Shown piece by piece: positions 7,448-16,067 of a DNA stretch of 64,000 nt. A program made the translations under genes and the position numbers. The notes under the pieces are model-generated. The model searched no databases and was not told where the DNA came from. It was given only the letters and a program-made list of their open reading frames with translations. Each line of letters starts with the position of its first letter. The first letter of the stretch is position 1. Origin of the DNA: Alicyclobacillus kakegawensis NBRC 103104 (lineage in GTDB: Bacteria; Bacillota; Bacilli; Alicyclobacillales; Alicyclobacillaceae); contig NZ_BCRP01000002.1 of NCBI RefSeq assembly GCF_001552655.1, forward strand, positions 186,001 to 250,000, written 5' to 3'.

Positions 7448-8491
7448 TTGTCTCGCTACAGGCAGTTGCTTGCGCGCGAACGGGATCGGGCGCAAGCCGT
7501 TCGCGTCCAACCGCCGGACGGCTGGCCCGGGCTCGATTTGGCTCTTGAGGCCCACGAACTGGCCCGCGGCGGCGATGCCAACATCCCCGGCGTGGACCTG
7601 GTGGAAGAAGAGCCTTATGAGGATATCCACGTCTCTCGTGTGCACGTGCGCACCAAGCAAGGGGAGCGGCGGCTGGGCAAGCGCAAGGGCAGGTACGTCA
7701 CCCTGGAAGCTCCGGGCCTGCGCCGCCGCGATCCGGATCTGCAAAACCGGGTGGTCGAGGTATTACGTGACGAGTTTCGCGCCTTGCTCAAAATTGACGA
7801 CAAAGCCAGCGTCCTGGTGATTGGCCTCGGCAACGCCAACGTCACCCCCGACGCGTTCGGGCCGCTGGTTGTCGAGCGGCTGTTTGTCACCCGTCACCTG
7901 TTCCGGTTGATGCCGGAATTGCTGGATGAGGGGTACCGCACTGTGGCGGCAGTGGCTCCGGGGGTGCTGGGTGTAACCGGCATTGAAACCCTGGAGGTGG
8001 CGCGCGGGGTTGTTGAGCATGTGCAGCCGGACTTGGTCATCGCCTTGGATGCGCTAGCTTCCCGCTCCCTGTCCCGTGTGCATTCGACGATTCAGATTGC
8101 CGACAGCGGCATTCACCCCGGGTCGGGTGTGGGCAACCACCGCCGTGAGTTGACGGCGGAGACACTTGGTGTGCCTGTGTACGCCATCGGCGTCCCGACC
8201 GTGGTGCAAGCGTCGACCATCGCCGGCGACTGTTTGGAACGGCTGCTCGACCGGTTGCGACAGTCGGTTCCCGGGAACGCGGCCAACCAGATTTTTGATC
8301 AATTTTCAGCGTTGGAAAAACGTCAGATGGTGGACGAGGTGCTGGCGCCGATGGGCGACAACCTGATGGTCACGCCGAAAGAAGTGGACGAGTTCATCGA
8401 AGACATCTCGCAATTGGTCGCCAAGGCGTTAAACCTGGCCCTGCATCCGGAGATGACGATGGAGGAAGCGGACGTGTTGACACACGGATAG
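7448..8491 (+). CDS. gpr: Germination protease (SASP-specific aspartic-type endopeptidase)
   Basis: GPR is made as a zymogen in the developing spore and degrades alpha/beta SASPs on germination. The 347-residue product carries the propeptide/processing region (LDLALEAHELARG), the core motif VLVIGLGNANVTPDAFGPLV at about 119-138, ERLFVTRHLF, the segment LVIALDALASRSL at about 195-207 and TIQIADSGIHPGSGVGNHR. All are typical of peptidase family A25. The TTG at 7448 is chosen for its GAGGTG site 6 bases upstream. In Bacillus gpr is followed by spoIIP; here a convergent lytic transglycosylase follows instead. Expression in the forespore (sigma-G) is expected from the family; no clear sigma-G promoter was recognised. 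Confidence 0.92.
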   Translation: MSRYRQLLARERDRAQAVRVQPPDGWPGLDLALEAHELARGGDANIPGVDLVEEEPYEDIHVSRVHVRTKQGERRLGKRKGRYVTLEAPGLRRRDPDLQNRVVEVLRDEFRALLKIDDKASVLVIGLGNANVTPDAFGPLVVERLFVTRHLFRLMPELLDEGYRTVAAVAPGVLGVTGIETLEVARGVVEHVQPDLVIALDALASRSLSRVHSTIQIADSGIHPGSGVGNHRRELTAETLGVPVYAIGVPTVVQASTIAGDCLERLLDRLRQSVPGNAANQIFDQFSALEKRQMVDEVLAPMGDNLMVTPKEVDEFIEDISQLVAKALNLALHPEMTMEEADVLTHG

Positions 8492-8547
8492 GTCCAGGGC
8501 GGTGCGAGGCCGCCAGGCCCGCCCCGCGGACAGGGTGGGCCGTTGGC

Positions 8548-9432
8548 TCAAGCCTCGCTGGTTCCTGACTGTTGATAGTGAGCGGCCAGGTCGAGGACGC
8601 GGCTGACATACTGCTGCGTCTCCGCATAGGGTGGCACACCCTGGTACGCTTCGACGGCACCTGGGCCGGCGTTGTACGCGGCTAGCGCCAACCGCACGTT
8701 GCCGTCAAACCGGTTGAGAAGCTCGGCCAGGTAGTGGGTTCCGCCCATGACGTTCTGCACCGGGTCGAATACATCGGTCACCCCGAGGGCGCGCGCCGTC
8801 GCCGGCATCAATTGCATCAACCCGGCCGCGCCGCTGTGGCTCACCGCATCGCTGTTTCCGCCGGACTCCTGCTGGATGACGGCACGGATAAGCGGCGCAG
8901 GCACATGGTAGCGGGCGGCGGCCGCATCCACAATCGAATTCAGGCCGGCTCCGAGGTTGGGCCCAGCAGTGCCATCGCCAGTCGATGAACCGGTGTTCGT
9001 CCCGCCCGTCGCCCCCGTGGTCAGGGCCGAAGCGCCATCCGCTGGATTGTGGTCCGGGTTGGACGGAACTGCGGCGCCCATCAACGCGGTCAACCACGTC
9101 GCCCATGTGGAGTCATTGGCTGGACCCGCCAGGTCTGGGTTCAATGGGCTGGCGGGCGAGACTTCCCCATCCTGCCCGATGCCTTCATCCAAGGGCGAGG
9201 TCTGCGCACTTTCCAGCATCGCCAGCAAGAGCATCTGCACCGCGGTGGACAAGGCGCTCGATCCGGACGTCGGCGAGGCTTGGTCGAGGCTGTCTTCCTC
9301 TGGTGGCAGGCTTGGCAACGCGCTGAGCGATTGCGCCAAGAGGGCGGCAAACGCTTCTGTGTTTCCACCGGTGCCGGCGCTGACGAGCGGTTGCGACGCC
9401 GTGCTGGCCTGCACAGAATTGACGCCGTTCAC
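8548..9432 (-). CDS. Lytic transglycosylase (SLT domain) with a long low-complexity N-terminus
   Basis: The C-terminal domain (about residues 175-285) is a soluble lytic transglycosylase fold that cleaves peptidoglycan glycan strands. It has the catalytic Glu in AVIQQESGGNSDAV, then SGAAGLMQLMPATARALGV, the NVMGGTHYLAELLNRF helix and LALAAYNAGPGAV. Residues 1-170 are Ser/Ala/Gly/Thr-rich, without an obvious signal peptide. The GTG at 9432 has a GAGGGGGG site upstream. It is convergent with gpr. Similar proteins occur in Bacillales near spore or cell-wall genes, but the exact role is not shown by the sequence. Confidence 0.85.
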   Translation of the reverse strand: MNGVNSVQASTASQPLVSAGTGGNTEAFAALLAQSLSALPSLPPEEDSLDQASPTSGSSALSTAVQMLLLAMLESAQTSPLDEGIGQDGEVSPASPLNPDLAGPANDSTWATWLTALMGAAVPSNPDHNPADGASALTTGATGGTNTGSSTGDGTAGPNLGAGLNSIVDAAAARYHVPAPLIRAVIQQESGGNSDAVSHSGAAGLMQLMPATARALGVTDVFDPVQNVMGGTHYLAELLNRFDGNVRLALAAYNAGPGAVEAYQGVPPYAETQQYVSRVLDLAAHYQQSGTSEA

Positions 9433-9493
9433 ACGAACCCCCCTCTCGTGGTTTCAGCCGGCAGCGGAACCGCTGCGGGCAAAGCCCTGATTT

Positions 9494-9535
9494 ATTCGAC
9501 ATTCCTGATTCGACATCCTTCATTCGACATCCTTC
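9494..9535. repeat. Three tandem 14-bp repeats
   Basis: ATTCGACATTCCTG, ATTCGACATCCTTC and ATTCGACATCCTTC follow each other without gaps upstream of the transglycosylase gene. The last two copies are identical. They lie in the 264-bp divergent spacer between that gene and the next + strand gene, where a regulator could bind. Confidence 0.75.
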
Positions 9536-9696
9536 GCGGCGAACCCTGCCAGCCTTACCTATCATCATTCGGCATGGCCTCGCTAGAATCATAAACTTAT
9601 GGCTGGCGCGTATACATGGTGGCAAGAAGCGATGTTCATCGGCTGGGACAAGCCGGCGCACTGTCCCCGCGGGTGGGCGTGAAGCGGGGGATGAAG

Positions 9697-10272
9697 ATGA
9701 ACGACGAACTGGAGTCCCTGTGGCGGACGGGCAAACGCCTGTTGGCCGCAGTCGTGTTTGTCTGCCTGTTGGTTGGAGCGGGATCGGCCGTGCTCACCGC
9801 CTTGGCGGCCGGCATCAACTCTCTCTCCCAGTTCTCGGCGGGCCGGGGGCCGTCCGCGTCGGCATCGGCGCCCGCCAGCACCCAGCCTGGGGCGTATGCC
9901 AACGCAGCAGCAACGGTCAGCAACGCGGTCACAGGCGGGAGCGACGGCGCTGTTTCCGCGACGGAATCGGCCGACGGCCAGGGGGCATCCACTCTCGGGG
10001 GCGCGTCTGCCGGCGGCTCGGCGTCCGAGGCCGGGACCGACGCAGGCGCTGGCTCGGTTTCATCGAGCCAGGGAGGAGAATTTTACAGTCCTGTTGGCGA
10101 GGCGATTGATCAAGGAGGGGTCGTGTTGGGGGATAAAGTTCAGCAGGGGTTCGGGCACCTGTTGGGCAGCGTCTTGCGCGCGCTGTTCTTCGAGCAGCCG
10201 GCCGGCACAGCGGGCGGCAATGGGGATGCGGGGGCACTGTCGGACACGGCGGCCGGGCGGTCGCATGGCTGA
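9697..10272 (+). CDS. Unrecognised single-pass membrane protein
   Basis: The 191-residue product is not recognised. It has a short charged start (NDELESLWRTGKR), one membrane segment at about residues 11-33 (LLAAVVFVCLLVGAGSAVLT), a low-complexity Ala/Ser/Gly/Thr-rich middle and a more ordered C-terminus (GEAIDQGGVVLGDKVQQGFG...) with an amphipathic end. The ATG at 9697 is preferred because GCGGGGG lies 6 bases upstream. It sits just before lepA, the place of spoIIP and yqxA in Bacillus. The layout (N-terminal anchor, C-terminal helix) recalls YqxA, but no convincing motif was seen. It overlaps the next gene by 8 bp. Confidence 0.6.
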   Translation: MNDELESLWRTGKRLLAAVVFVCLLVGAGSAVLTALAAGINSLSQFSAGRGPSASASAPASTQPGAYANAAATVSNAVTGGSDGAVSATESADGQGASTLGGASAGGSASEAGTDAGAGSVSSSQGGEFYSPVGEAIDQGGVVLGDKVQQGFGHLLGSVLRALFFEQPAGTAGGNGDAGALSDTAAGRSHG

Positions 10273-10975
10273 CGACCACGCCGGACCTTGGACTGATTGG
10301 GAACTGACCGGGCCCGACCGCGTCAAGCGGGCGCGTTGGCTCTCCCAGGCGATTGCCTGGGAGACCGCGAGCCTCATCTGGATTGGGGCCGAATCGGTGC
10401 TGAGCCTGTGGGCGGCGCGGCGCCACGGTGGGATGGCCTTGTCCGCCTTTGGCATCGACAGCGCGATTGAGCTTCTCTCCGGGCTGTGCCTGCTGGCGCG
10501 GCTGGTGTGGGAATGGCGCCGTCCAAAAGATGCGCGTGCCGTCGGCGTCCTCCCCGTGGAGCGGGCGACCGCCGTGGTGGTGGGGGCCTGTCTCCTGGTG
10601 CTGGCCCTGTGGATTGCGTGGGGCGCCGGAGCCGTGACCGCCCTGCGTTCACGCTCTTCGCCGAGTGCGCTGGGGCTGGCGGTTGCGGCAGTGTCAAGCC
10701 TCCTCACGCCCTGGTTGGCCGGGGCGAAACGCCGGCTCGGGCGCCAGTTGGACAGCGCGGCCCTGCGCGCGGACGCGGCCTGCACCTTAACCTGCGCGTT
10801 CATGGCCTGGCTGCTTTTGGGCGGGCAGGCGCTGCAGCGCGTCGGCGGCTGGTGGTGGGTGGATCCGTTGGCGTCCGCGGCGATTTGTGTCCTCATCCTT
10901 CACGAGGCCTGGGAGTCGCTGGAGGCCGGACTGTGGCGCCGACACGGCCACGGGCATGGTCATGGTGTGGTATAA
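10265..10975 (+). CDS. Small cation diffusion facilitator-like membrane protein
   Basis: The 236-residue product has about five to six membrane segments with CDF-like acidic positions: SAFGIDSAIELLSGLCLL (about 60-77) and LRADAACTLTCAFMAWLLL with VDPLASAAICVLILHEAWES near the C-terminus. These resemble the Asp-rich TM2 and TM5 sites of zinc/cobalt exporters. It lacks the usual C-terminal cytoplasmic domain and ends instead in a short His/Gly tail (HGHGHGHG). The ATG at 10265 overlaps the preceding stop. Metal export is inferred only; the protein is shorter than typical CDF exporters (about 300 residues). Confidence 0.65.
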   Translation: MADDHAGPWTDWELTGPDRVKRARWLSQAIAWETASLIWIGAESVLSLWAARRHGGMALSAFGIDSAIELLSGLCLLARLVWEWRRPKDARAVGVLPVERATAVVVGACLLVLALWIAWGAGAVTALRSRSSPSALGLAVAAVSSLLTPWLAGAKRRLGRQLDSAALRADAACTLTCAFMAWLLLGGQALQRVGGWWWVDPLASAAICVLILHEAWESLEAGLWRRHGHGHGHGVV

Positions 10976-10976
10976 T
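10968..10976 (+). promoter_or_regulatory. Extended -10 promoter for lepA
   Basis: TGGTATAAT is a perfect extended -10. No convincing -35 is seen. It overlaps the stop codon of the preceding CDF-like gene and lies about 85 bases before lepA. Confidence 0.55.
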
Positions 10977-10994
10977 CTCCTTCGTACTTTGTGC

Positions 10995-11032
10995 GGGCGT
11001 CCGGCAGGGGTGTGCACCCTGGCTGGACGCCC
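10995..11032 (+). other. Hairpin in the lepA leader
   Basis: GGGCGTCC (10995-11002) pairs perfectly with GGACGCCC (11025-11032). A smaller AGGG/CCCT pair (11006-11009 with 11017-11020) nests inside. No T-run follows. It sits between the promoter and the lepA start and may affect expression or mRNA stability. Confidence 0.55.
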
Positions 11033-11062
11033 CAGGCGGAGATGGAGGAGGGTGCACGGTCC

Positions 11063-12877
11063 GTGCCCGACAACCAGTCCCATGTGCAAGAGCGCATCCG
11101 CAACTTCTCAATCATCGCCCATATCGACCACGGGAAGTCCACACTGGCGGATCGCATCCTGGAACTGACACACACCGTCAGCGAGCGAGAGATGCAGGAC
11201 CAGCTGCTTGACCAGATGGACCTTGAGCGGGAACGAGGCATTACCATCAAGCTGCAGCCGGTGCGGCTTATCTATACAGCGCGGGATGGAAAGGAGTACA
11301 TCCTGAATCTGATTGACACCCCTGGCCACGTCGACTTTACGTACGAAGTCTCGCGCAGCCTGGCCGCTTGCGAAGGGGCGCTCCTGGTCGTCGACGCGGC
11401 GCAGGGCATTGAGGCTCAGACACTGGCCAACGTCTACTTGGCGCTGGAGAACAACCTGGAGATCTTGCCGGTCATCAACAAGATCGATTTGCCGAGCGCG
11501 GACCCGGAGCGGGTCAAACGGGAAATCGAAGACGTCATCGGTCTGGATGCCAGCGAAGCGGTCTTGACCTCCGCCAAGACCGGGGTTGGCGTGGCCGACG
11601 TGCTCGAGCAAATTGTCGCCAAGGTGCCGCCGCCGACGGGGGATGCGGACGCTCCGCTGGAGGCGCTCATCTTCGATTCCCATTACGATCCGTACCGGGG
11701 AGTGATTGTCTATGTGCGCGTCGTCAACGGGGTGCTCAGGCCAGGCATGCGGGTGCGCATGATGGCCACCGGTGCGGAGGTGGAGCTGACCGAGGTGGGC
11801 GTGTTTCGACCGGCCCTGACGCAAGCGGACCAGCTCGGCCCGGGCGAGGTCGGGTATTTGGCTGGCGCCATCAAGGACGTGCGCCTGACGCGCGTCGGGG
11901 ACACGGTGACGTCGGCCGAGCGCCCGGCGGCGGTGCCCCTGCCCGGGTACCGGCGCATCAACCCGATGGTGTTTTGCGGGTTGTACCCGGTGGACAGCAA
12001 CGACTTTCAGGACCTGCGGGAAGCCTTGGAGAAACTCGGTCTCAACGACGCGGCACTCAGCTTTGAGCCGGAGACCTCAAGCGCCCTCGGGTTTGGTTTC
12101 CGCTGTGGCTTTCTGGGGCTGTTGCACATGGAAGTGGTGCAGGAGAGGTTGGAGCGCGAGTATGGCTTGACGCTCATCACGACCGCCCCCAGCGTGGTTT
12201 ACCATGTGTATCAGACTGACGGCAGCCGCAGGGAGATTGACAATCCAAGCGCCATGCCGCCGGCCGACCGCATCGACCGGGTAGAGGAACCGTACGTGAA
12301 GGCTTCGGTGATTGTCCCGAACGACTTCGTGGGCCCGGTCATGGAGCTGTGCCAGGAGAAGCGGGGCGAGTTCCAGGACATGCAGTACCTGGATTCCACC
12401 CGGGTCACGCTGGTCTACGAGCTGCCCTTGGCTGAGATTGTCTACGACTTCTTCGACCGGCTCAAATCGTCCACGCGCGGGTACGCCTCCTTTGATTATG
12501 AGCTCATTGGTTACAGACCATCGAATCTGGTGAAGATGGACATTCTGCTCAACGGGGAGGTTGTCGACGCCCTCTCCTTCATCGTGCACCGTGACAAGGC
12601 GTACGCGCGCGGGCGGGCGCTGTGCGAGAAACTGAGGGAACTGATTCCGCGGCAGATGTTCGAGGTGCCGATTCAGGCGGCCATCGGAAACCGGGTGGTC
12701 GCTCGCGAGACGATACGCGCCATGCGCAAGAACGTCTTGGCCAAGTGTTACGGCGGCGACATTACACGCAAGCGCAAGCTGTTGGAAAAACAAAAGGAAG
12801 GCAAGAAGCGGATGAAGCAAGTGGGCCGCGTGGAGGTTCCGCAAGAAGCCTTCATGGCCGTCCTGAAGATGGAGTGA
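11063..12877 (+). CDS. lepA: Elongation factor 4 (LepA), ribosome back-translocase GTPase
   Basis: LepA is a ribosome-binding GTPase thought to remobilise stalled or mistranslocated ribosomes. The product (about 604 residues) has the G motifs AHIDHGKST (G1), RGITIK (G2), DTPGHVDF (G3) and NKIDLP (G4), followed by EF-G-like domains II, III and V and the LepA-specific C-terminal domain ending [20 protein letters not shown]. The GTG at 11063 is preferred as it gives a normal N-terminus before [17 protein letters not shown]. An in-frame ATG at 11042 is possible but lacks a spaced ribosome site. hemW follows after 7 bp, as in many Bacillales. Confidence 0.95.
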   Translation: MPDNQSHVQERIRNFSIIAHIDHGKSTLADRILELTHTVSEREMQDQLLDQMDLERERGITIKLQPVRLIYTARDGKEYILNLIDTPGHVDFTYEVSRSLAACEGALLVVDAAQGIEAQTLANVYLALENNLEILPVINKIDLPSADPERVKREIEDVIGLDASEAVLTSAKTGVGVADVLEQIVAKVPPPTGDADAPLEALIFDSHYDPYRGVIVYVRVVNGVLRPGMRVRMMATGAEVELTEVGVFRPALTQADQLGPGEVGYLAGAIKDVRLTRVGDTVTSAERPAAVPLPGYRRINPMVFCGLYPVDSNDFQDLREALEKLGLNDAALSFEPETSSALGFGFRCGFLGLLHMEVVQERLEREYGLTLITTAPSVVYHVYQTDGSRREIDNPSAMPPADRIDRVEEPYVKASVIVPNDFVGPVMELCQEKRGEFQDMQYLDSTRVTLVYELPLAEIVYDFFDRLKSSTRGYASFDYELIGYRPSNLVKMDILLNGEVVDALSFIVHRDKAYARGRALCEKLRELIPRQMFEVPIQAAIGNRVVARETIRAMRKNVLAKCYGGDITRKRKLLEKQKEGKKRMKQVGRVEVPQEAFMAVLKME

Positions 12878-12884
12878 TGAAAGG

Positions 12885-14081
12885 GTGACCGACACCCGGG
12901 CTGGGGTTGGACCCCATCGGCAGCCGCCGGCGGCGTCGCTGTACGTTCACATCCCGTTTTGTGCGAGCCGCTGCTTCTACTGCGACTTCACCACCTACGT
13001 GGCGCCGGCGACGGCGCGACAGGCGTATCTGGAAGCCCTGTCCAAAGAGTTGGCGTTGTTGGCCGCGGAGGTGCGCACGCCGCTGGAGACCGTGTTTTTC
13101 GGAGGCGGCACGCCGACGTTGCTCGACAGCCGGCAATGGGACGAGCTGTTGACCAGTTTGCGCCGCGCCCTGCCCATCTCTGACCATGCGGAAATCACCG
13201 TGGAGGCCAACCCGGGCACGGTGGACCTGGAGAAGCTGCGGGTATTGGCCGGGCACGGGGTCAACCGCATCAGCTTCGGCGCCCAGACCCTGAACGACAG
13301 GCTGCTGCTCGCCATCGGCCGTCTGCACGACGCGGACACCGTGTTGCGCAGCATCGATCAGGCGCAGCGGGCCGGTTTTTCGCGCATCAATGTGGATTTG
13401 ATGTTGGGCCTGCCGGATCAATCGATGGCAGACGTGGAGGCTTCGCTGCGGACCATGGCCGATCTCGGCGTCGAACACCTGTCCGCCTATTGGCTCAAGG
13501 TGGAGGCGGGGACCCCGTTCGCCGATTGGCTCGACCAAGGACTGCTCAATCTGCCCGGGGAAGACTTGGAGGCTCAGATGTATGAAAGGGTGCGTGAATA
13601 CCTGACCGCGCAAGGGTACGTCCACTACGAAATCAGCAACTTTGCGAAACCGGGTGGTCAAGCCAGGCACAACCTGGTCTATTGGCGCAATTACGCCTAC
13701 CTGGCAGCCGGTGTGGGAGCGCACGGCTATGTCGGTGGCGTCCGCTACGAGAACGTAAAATCCCTGGCTGCATACAGCCAGATGCTGGCCGAGGGACGCC
13801 GGCCGATTCAGGAGTCGCAAGTGGTATCCGCGCAGGAGGCGGCGGAGGATACGATGATGCTCGGACTGCGTCTGGCGGAAGGCGTGGCCGACGCGCGCTT
13901 CCGGAGCCAGCACGGGTGCGGCATCCGCGACGCGTTTGGCCCGGTGGTCAAACGGCTCATCGATCTTGAATTGGTGGAGTGGCACGGAGCGAGCCTGCGC
14001 CTGACCCGCCAAGCCTGGCCGGTGGCCAACCTGGCGTTCGCTCCTTTCGTCGGCGCGCTGACCGGCGCCGCATCCGCCTGA
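12885..14081 (+). CDS. hemW: Heme chaperone / coproporphyrinogen oxidase-like radical SAM protein HemW
   Basis: This radical SAM protein inserts heme into target proteins in the cytosol or at the membrane. The 398-residue product starts with a short extension, then YVHIPFCASRCFYCDF, where the CxxxCxxC cluster site binds [4Fe-4S]. FFGGGTPTLL, the ITVEANPGTV segment and RISFGAQTLND are the typical HemN/HemW blocks, and a HemN C-terminal domain follows. The CxxxCxxC spacing lacks the additional Cys of true HemN (CxxxCxxCxC), since Asp-Phe follows, which supports HemW. The GTG at 12885 follows AAAGG and lies 7 bp after lepA, so the two are probably co-transcribed. Confidence 0.9.
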   Translation: MTDTRAGVGPHRQPPAASLYVHIPFCASRCFYCDFTTYVAPATARQAYLEALSKELALLAAEVRTPLETVFFGGGTPTLLDSRQWDELLTSLRRALPISDHAEITVEANPGTVDLEKLRVLAGHGVNRISFGAQTLNDRLLLAIGRLHDADTVLRSIDQAQRAGFSRINVDLMLGLPDQSMADVEASLRTMADLGVEHLSAYWLKVEAGTPFADWLDQGLLNLPGEDLEAQMYERVREYLTAQGYVHYEISNFAKPGGQARHNLVYWRNYAYLAAGVGAHGYVGGVRYENVKSLAAYSQMLAEGRRPIQESQVVSAQEAAEDTMMLGLRLAEGVADARFRSQHGCGIRDAFGPVVKRLIDLELVEWHGASLRLTRQAWPVANLAFAPFVGALTGAASA

Positions 14082-14112
14082 GCTGCGCAGGCCGCCTGTG
14101 GTCCCGCGGGAA

Positions 14113-14142
14113 TTGACAATCGTCGAGGCATTTTGCTATTGT
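14113..14142 (+). promoter_or_regulatory. Sigma-A promoter of the hrcA-grpE-dnaK-dnaJ operon
   Basis: TTGACA (14113-14118) and TATTGT (14137-14142) with an 18-base spacer. The CIRCE operator begins 11 bases downstream, covering the transcription start. Confidence 0.75.
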
Positions 14143-14153
14143 CAAGATACGAT

Positions 14154-14180
14154 TTAGCACTCGATCGATGTGAGTGCTAA
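14154..14180 (+). promoter_or_regulatory. CIRCE operator (HrcA binding site)
   Basis: TTAGCACTC (14154-14162), nine bases, GAGTGCTAA (14172-14180): an exact match to the CIRCE consensus. It indicates HrcA-mediated heat-shock control of the operon that starts here. Confidence 0.97.
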
Positions 14181-14224
14181 TGTGGGATGCTCGTCGGGTT
14201 GCAGTGAATCCTCGGGAGGAGGCG

Positions 14225-15262
14225 ATGGCGGTGCTGACTGACAGACAGAAGCTCATCCTGGGCGCCGTTGTCGAAGATTATGTGTTCTCTGCCGAACCCG
14301 TAGGGTCTCGAACCTTGTCCAAGCATGAACGGATCCGTTATAGTGCGGCGACCATCCGCAATGAGATGGCTGATTTGGAAGAAATGGGGTATCTTGCGCA
14401 GCCCCACACGTCTGCTGGGCGAGTTCCGTCCCAACGCGGGTATCGGTTTTACGTGGACCATTTGATGATGCAGACCGAGATCGACGCCCAAACCGTCCAG
14501 CGTCTGCGCGAGGTGTTCCAGCAGCGCATCGACGCGGTCGAGCGGATGATACAGCAGACAGCGGTAGTGGTCTCGCAGTTGACTTCATACACATCGATTG
14601 TATCAGGCCCGAGGCGGAACTCGGAACGAATCCGCCAGGTGCAGATTATCTCTCTGTCGCCGGGGAGCGCGGTCGCCATTGTGGTGACCAACGCAGGGAC
14701 GGTGCACGACAGGCCCATCCGTCTGCCCGACGACATGTCGGCGCAGGAATTGGAGCGGTTGGTCAATCTGCTGAACAGCAAGTTGGCCGGAAGCCCGCTG
14801 GCCTATATGAAATCGACCCTGTACCAGGAAATCGCCACGGATATGGCCGGTGTCCTGGAGCATTACGAAGGCGCTCTGGGTGTCCTCGATGAATTGCTGC
14901 GGGTCGCCGAGGAGAAAAAGGAGCCTGTGTTTGTCGGCGGGGCCATCAACGTCTTGGCGCAACCTGAGTTTCACGATGTCGAGAAGGCGCGGCCGTTGCT
15001 GGCTCTGTTGGAACAGGTAGACGCGCTGTACAGTGTGCTGCCGGACGAAGAAGGCGGCATTTCGGTGCGCATCGGCGAAGAAAACGCCGTCCCGGCGCTG
15101 CAGGATTGCACCGTGATTGCAGCCACGTATTCCGTCGGTGGACAACCGGTCGGCCGTATTGGCGTGCTCGGTCCCACCCGCATGAACTACGCGCGTGTGA
15201 TGCAGATCCTTGATTACGCCGCCGGGGCTTTGACAGACACTTTGCAGCGCCGATTGGGCTGA
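14225..15262 (+). CDS. hrcA: Heat-inducible transcription repressor HrcA
   Basis: HrcA binds CIRCE and represses the class I heat-shock genes; its folding depends on GroE. The 345-residue product begins with the winged helix (LTDRQKLILGAVVEDYVFSA), then PVGSRTLSKHERIRYSAATI and the NEMADLEEMGYLAQPHTSAGR block, all characteristic. The C-terminal GAF-like domain ends with the GRIGVLGPTRMNYARVM signature. AGGAGG precedes two nearby starts, ATG 14225 and GTG 14231; either could be used. The CIRCE site 45 bp upstream shows autoregulation. It is the first gene of an operon running through dnaJ and probably to the methyltransferases. Confidence 0.95.
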   Translation: MAVLTDRQKLILGAVVEDYVFSAEPVGSRTLSKHERIRYSAATIRNEMADLEEMGYLAQPHTSAGRVPSQRGYRFYVDHLMMQTEIDAQTVQRLREVFQQRIDAVERMIQQTAVVVSQLTSYTSIVSGPRRNSERIRQVQIISLSPGSAVAIVVTNAGTVHDRPIRLPDDMSAQELERLVNLLNSKLAGSPLAYMKSTLYQEIATDMAGVLEHYEGALGVLDELLRVAEEKKEPVFVGGAINVLAQPEFHDVEKARPLLALLEQVDALYSVLPDEEGGISVRIGEENAVPALQDCTVIAATYSVGGQPVGRIGVLGPTRMNYARVMQILDYAAGALTDTLQRRLG

Positions 15263-15289
15263 CACGGGCGATGCTCGAGGGGGATGGAC

Positions 15290-15946
15290 ATGACAGCCAA
15301 CGAAGCACAGAACGAGGAACAGGGGACCCAGGAGACGACGCCGGAAACGTCGCAGGCTGACCTTGGGCACGACGAGGGCACCGACGCTGCAGTCGGGGCG
15401 CAGGTGGACGAAGCCGCTGCACAGGACGCGGACGCCGCGGCGGATGGGGCCGGGGATCAGGCCGAGCCGGAGGTTGGGGCGGATGCTGACCAGCCGGCGG
15501 CCGTTTGCCAAGAGGTGCAAGAACTGCGCGAGCAAGTGCAGGATCTGCGTGATCAACTCCTGCGAGCGCGCGCTGATTTTGAAAACTATCGCCGGCGCAC
15601 GCGCCAGGAGATGGAGGACCTGCGGAACTTTGCGACCCGCCAGTTGCTGGCCGATCTCCTGCCGGTGGCGGACAACTTCGACCGGGCGCTCGGCGCGATG
15701 ACTGGCCAGGCCGAGGTGCGGGAGGGCGTCGAGATGGTATACAGGCAGCTCTTGGCCCTGCTCGCCAAGCACGGTGTCGAGGCGATGGAGACAGTTGGCC
15801 AAGCGTTTGATCCGAAGATCCACGAAGCTGTCATGCAGGAGCCGGCGGGTGACCGCGAGGTAGGCATCGTCGCGGAAGAACTGCAAAAGGGGTACTTGCT
15901 GCACGGTCGCGTCTTGCGGCCCGCGATGGTCAAGGTGACCGTGTAA
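15290..15946 (+). CDS. grpE: Nucleotide exchange factor GrpE
   Basis: GrpE releases ADP from DnaK. The 218-residue product has a long acidic Ala/Glu/Asp-rich N-terminus (about 1-75), a coiled-coil (VQELREQVQDLRDQLLRARA), the RADFENYRRRTRQEMEDL block and the beta-wing signature (MVYRQLLALLAKHGVEAM, then FDPKIHEAVM). The C-terminus GYLLHGRVLRPAMVKV is typical. The ATG at 15290 is chosen because GAGGGGG lies 6 bases upstream; the ATG at 15284 abuts the site. It is the second gene of the HrcA operon, 27 bp after hrcA. Confidence 0.93.
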   Translation: MTANEAQNEEQGTQETTPETSQADLGHDEGTDAAVGAQVDEAAAQDADAAADGAGDQAEPEVGADADQPAAVCQEVQELREQVQDLRDQLLRARADFENYRRRTRQEMEDLRNFATRQLLADLLPVADNFDRALGAMTGQAEVREGVEMVYRQLLALLAKHGVEAMETVGQAFDPKIHEAVMQEPAGDREVGIVAEELQKGYLLHGRVLRPAMVKVTV

Positions 15947-15963
15947 ACTGTAGGCTTGTTGAA

Positions 15964-15997
15964 CCTGGGCGCAGGCGTCTGCCCCAGGGGTGTTTTT
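15964..15997 (+). terminator. Terminator-like hairpin between grpE and dnaK
   Basis: CCTGGG-C-GCAG (15964-15974) pairs with CTGC-CCCAGG (15979-15988), giving ten pairs with one bulged C and a GCGT loop. GGTGTTTTTG follows. As the operon continues into dnaK it is likely a partial terminator or processing site that sets the grpE/dnaK ratio. Confidence 0.55.
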
Positions 15998-16067
15998 GTG
16001 CTGTGTGCCGTACGGAGAGGCCCGCGCGGGGCCGTCAAGTTGTCGAGGACAGAGGAGGACGCGTGAC

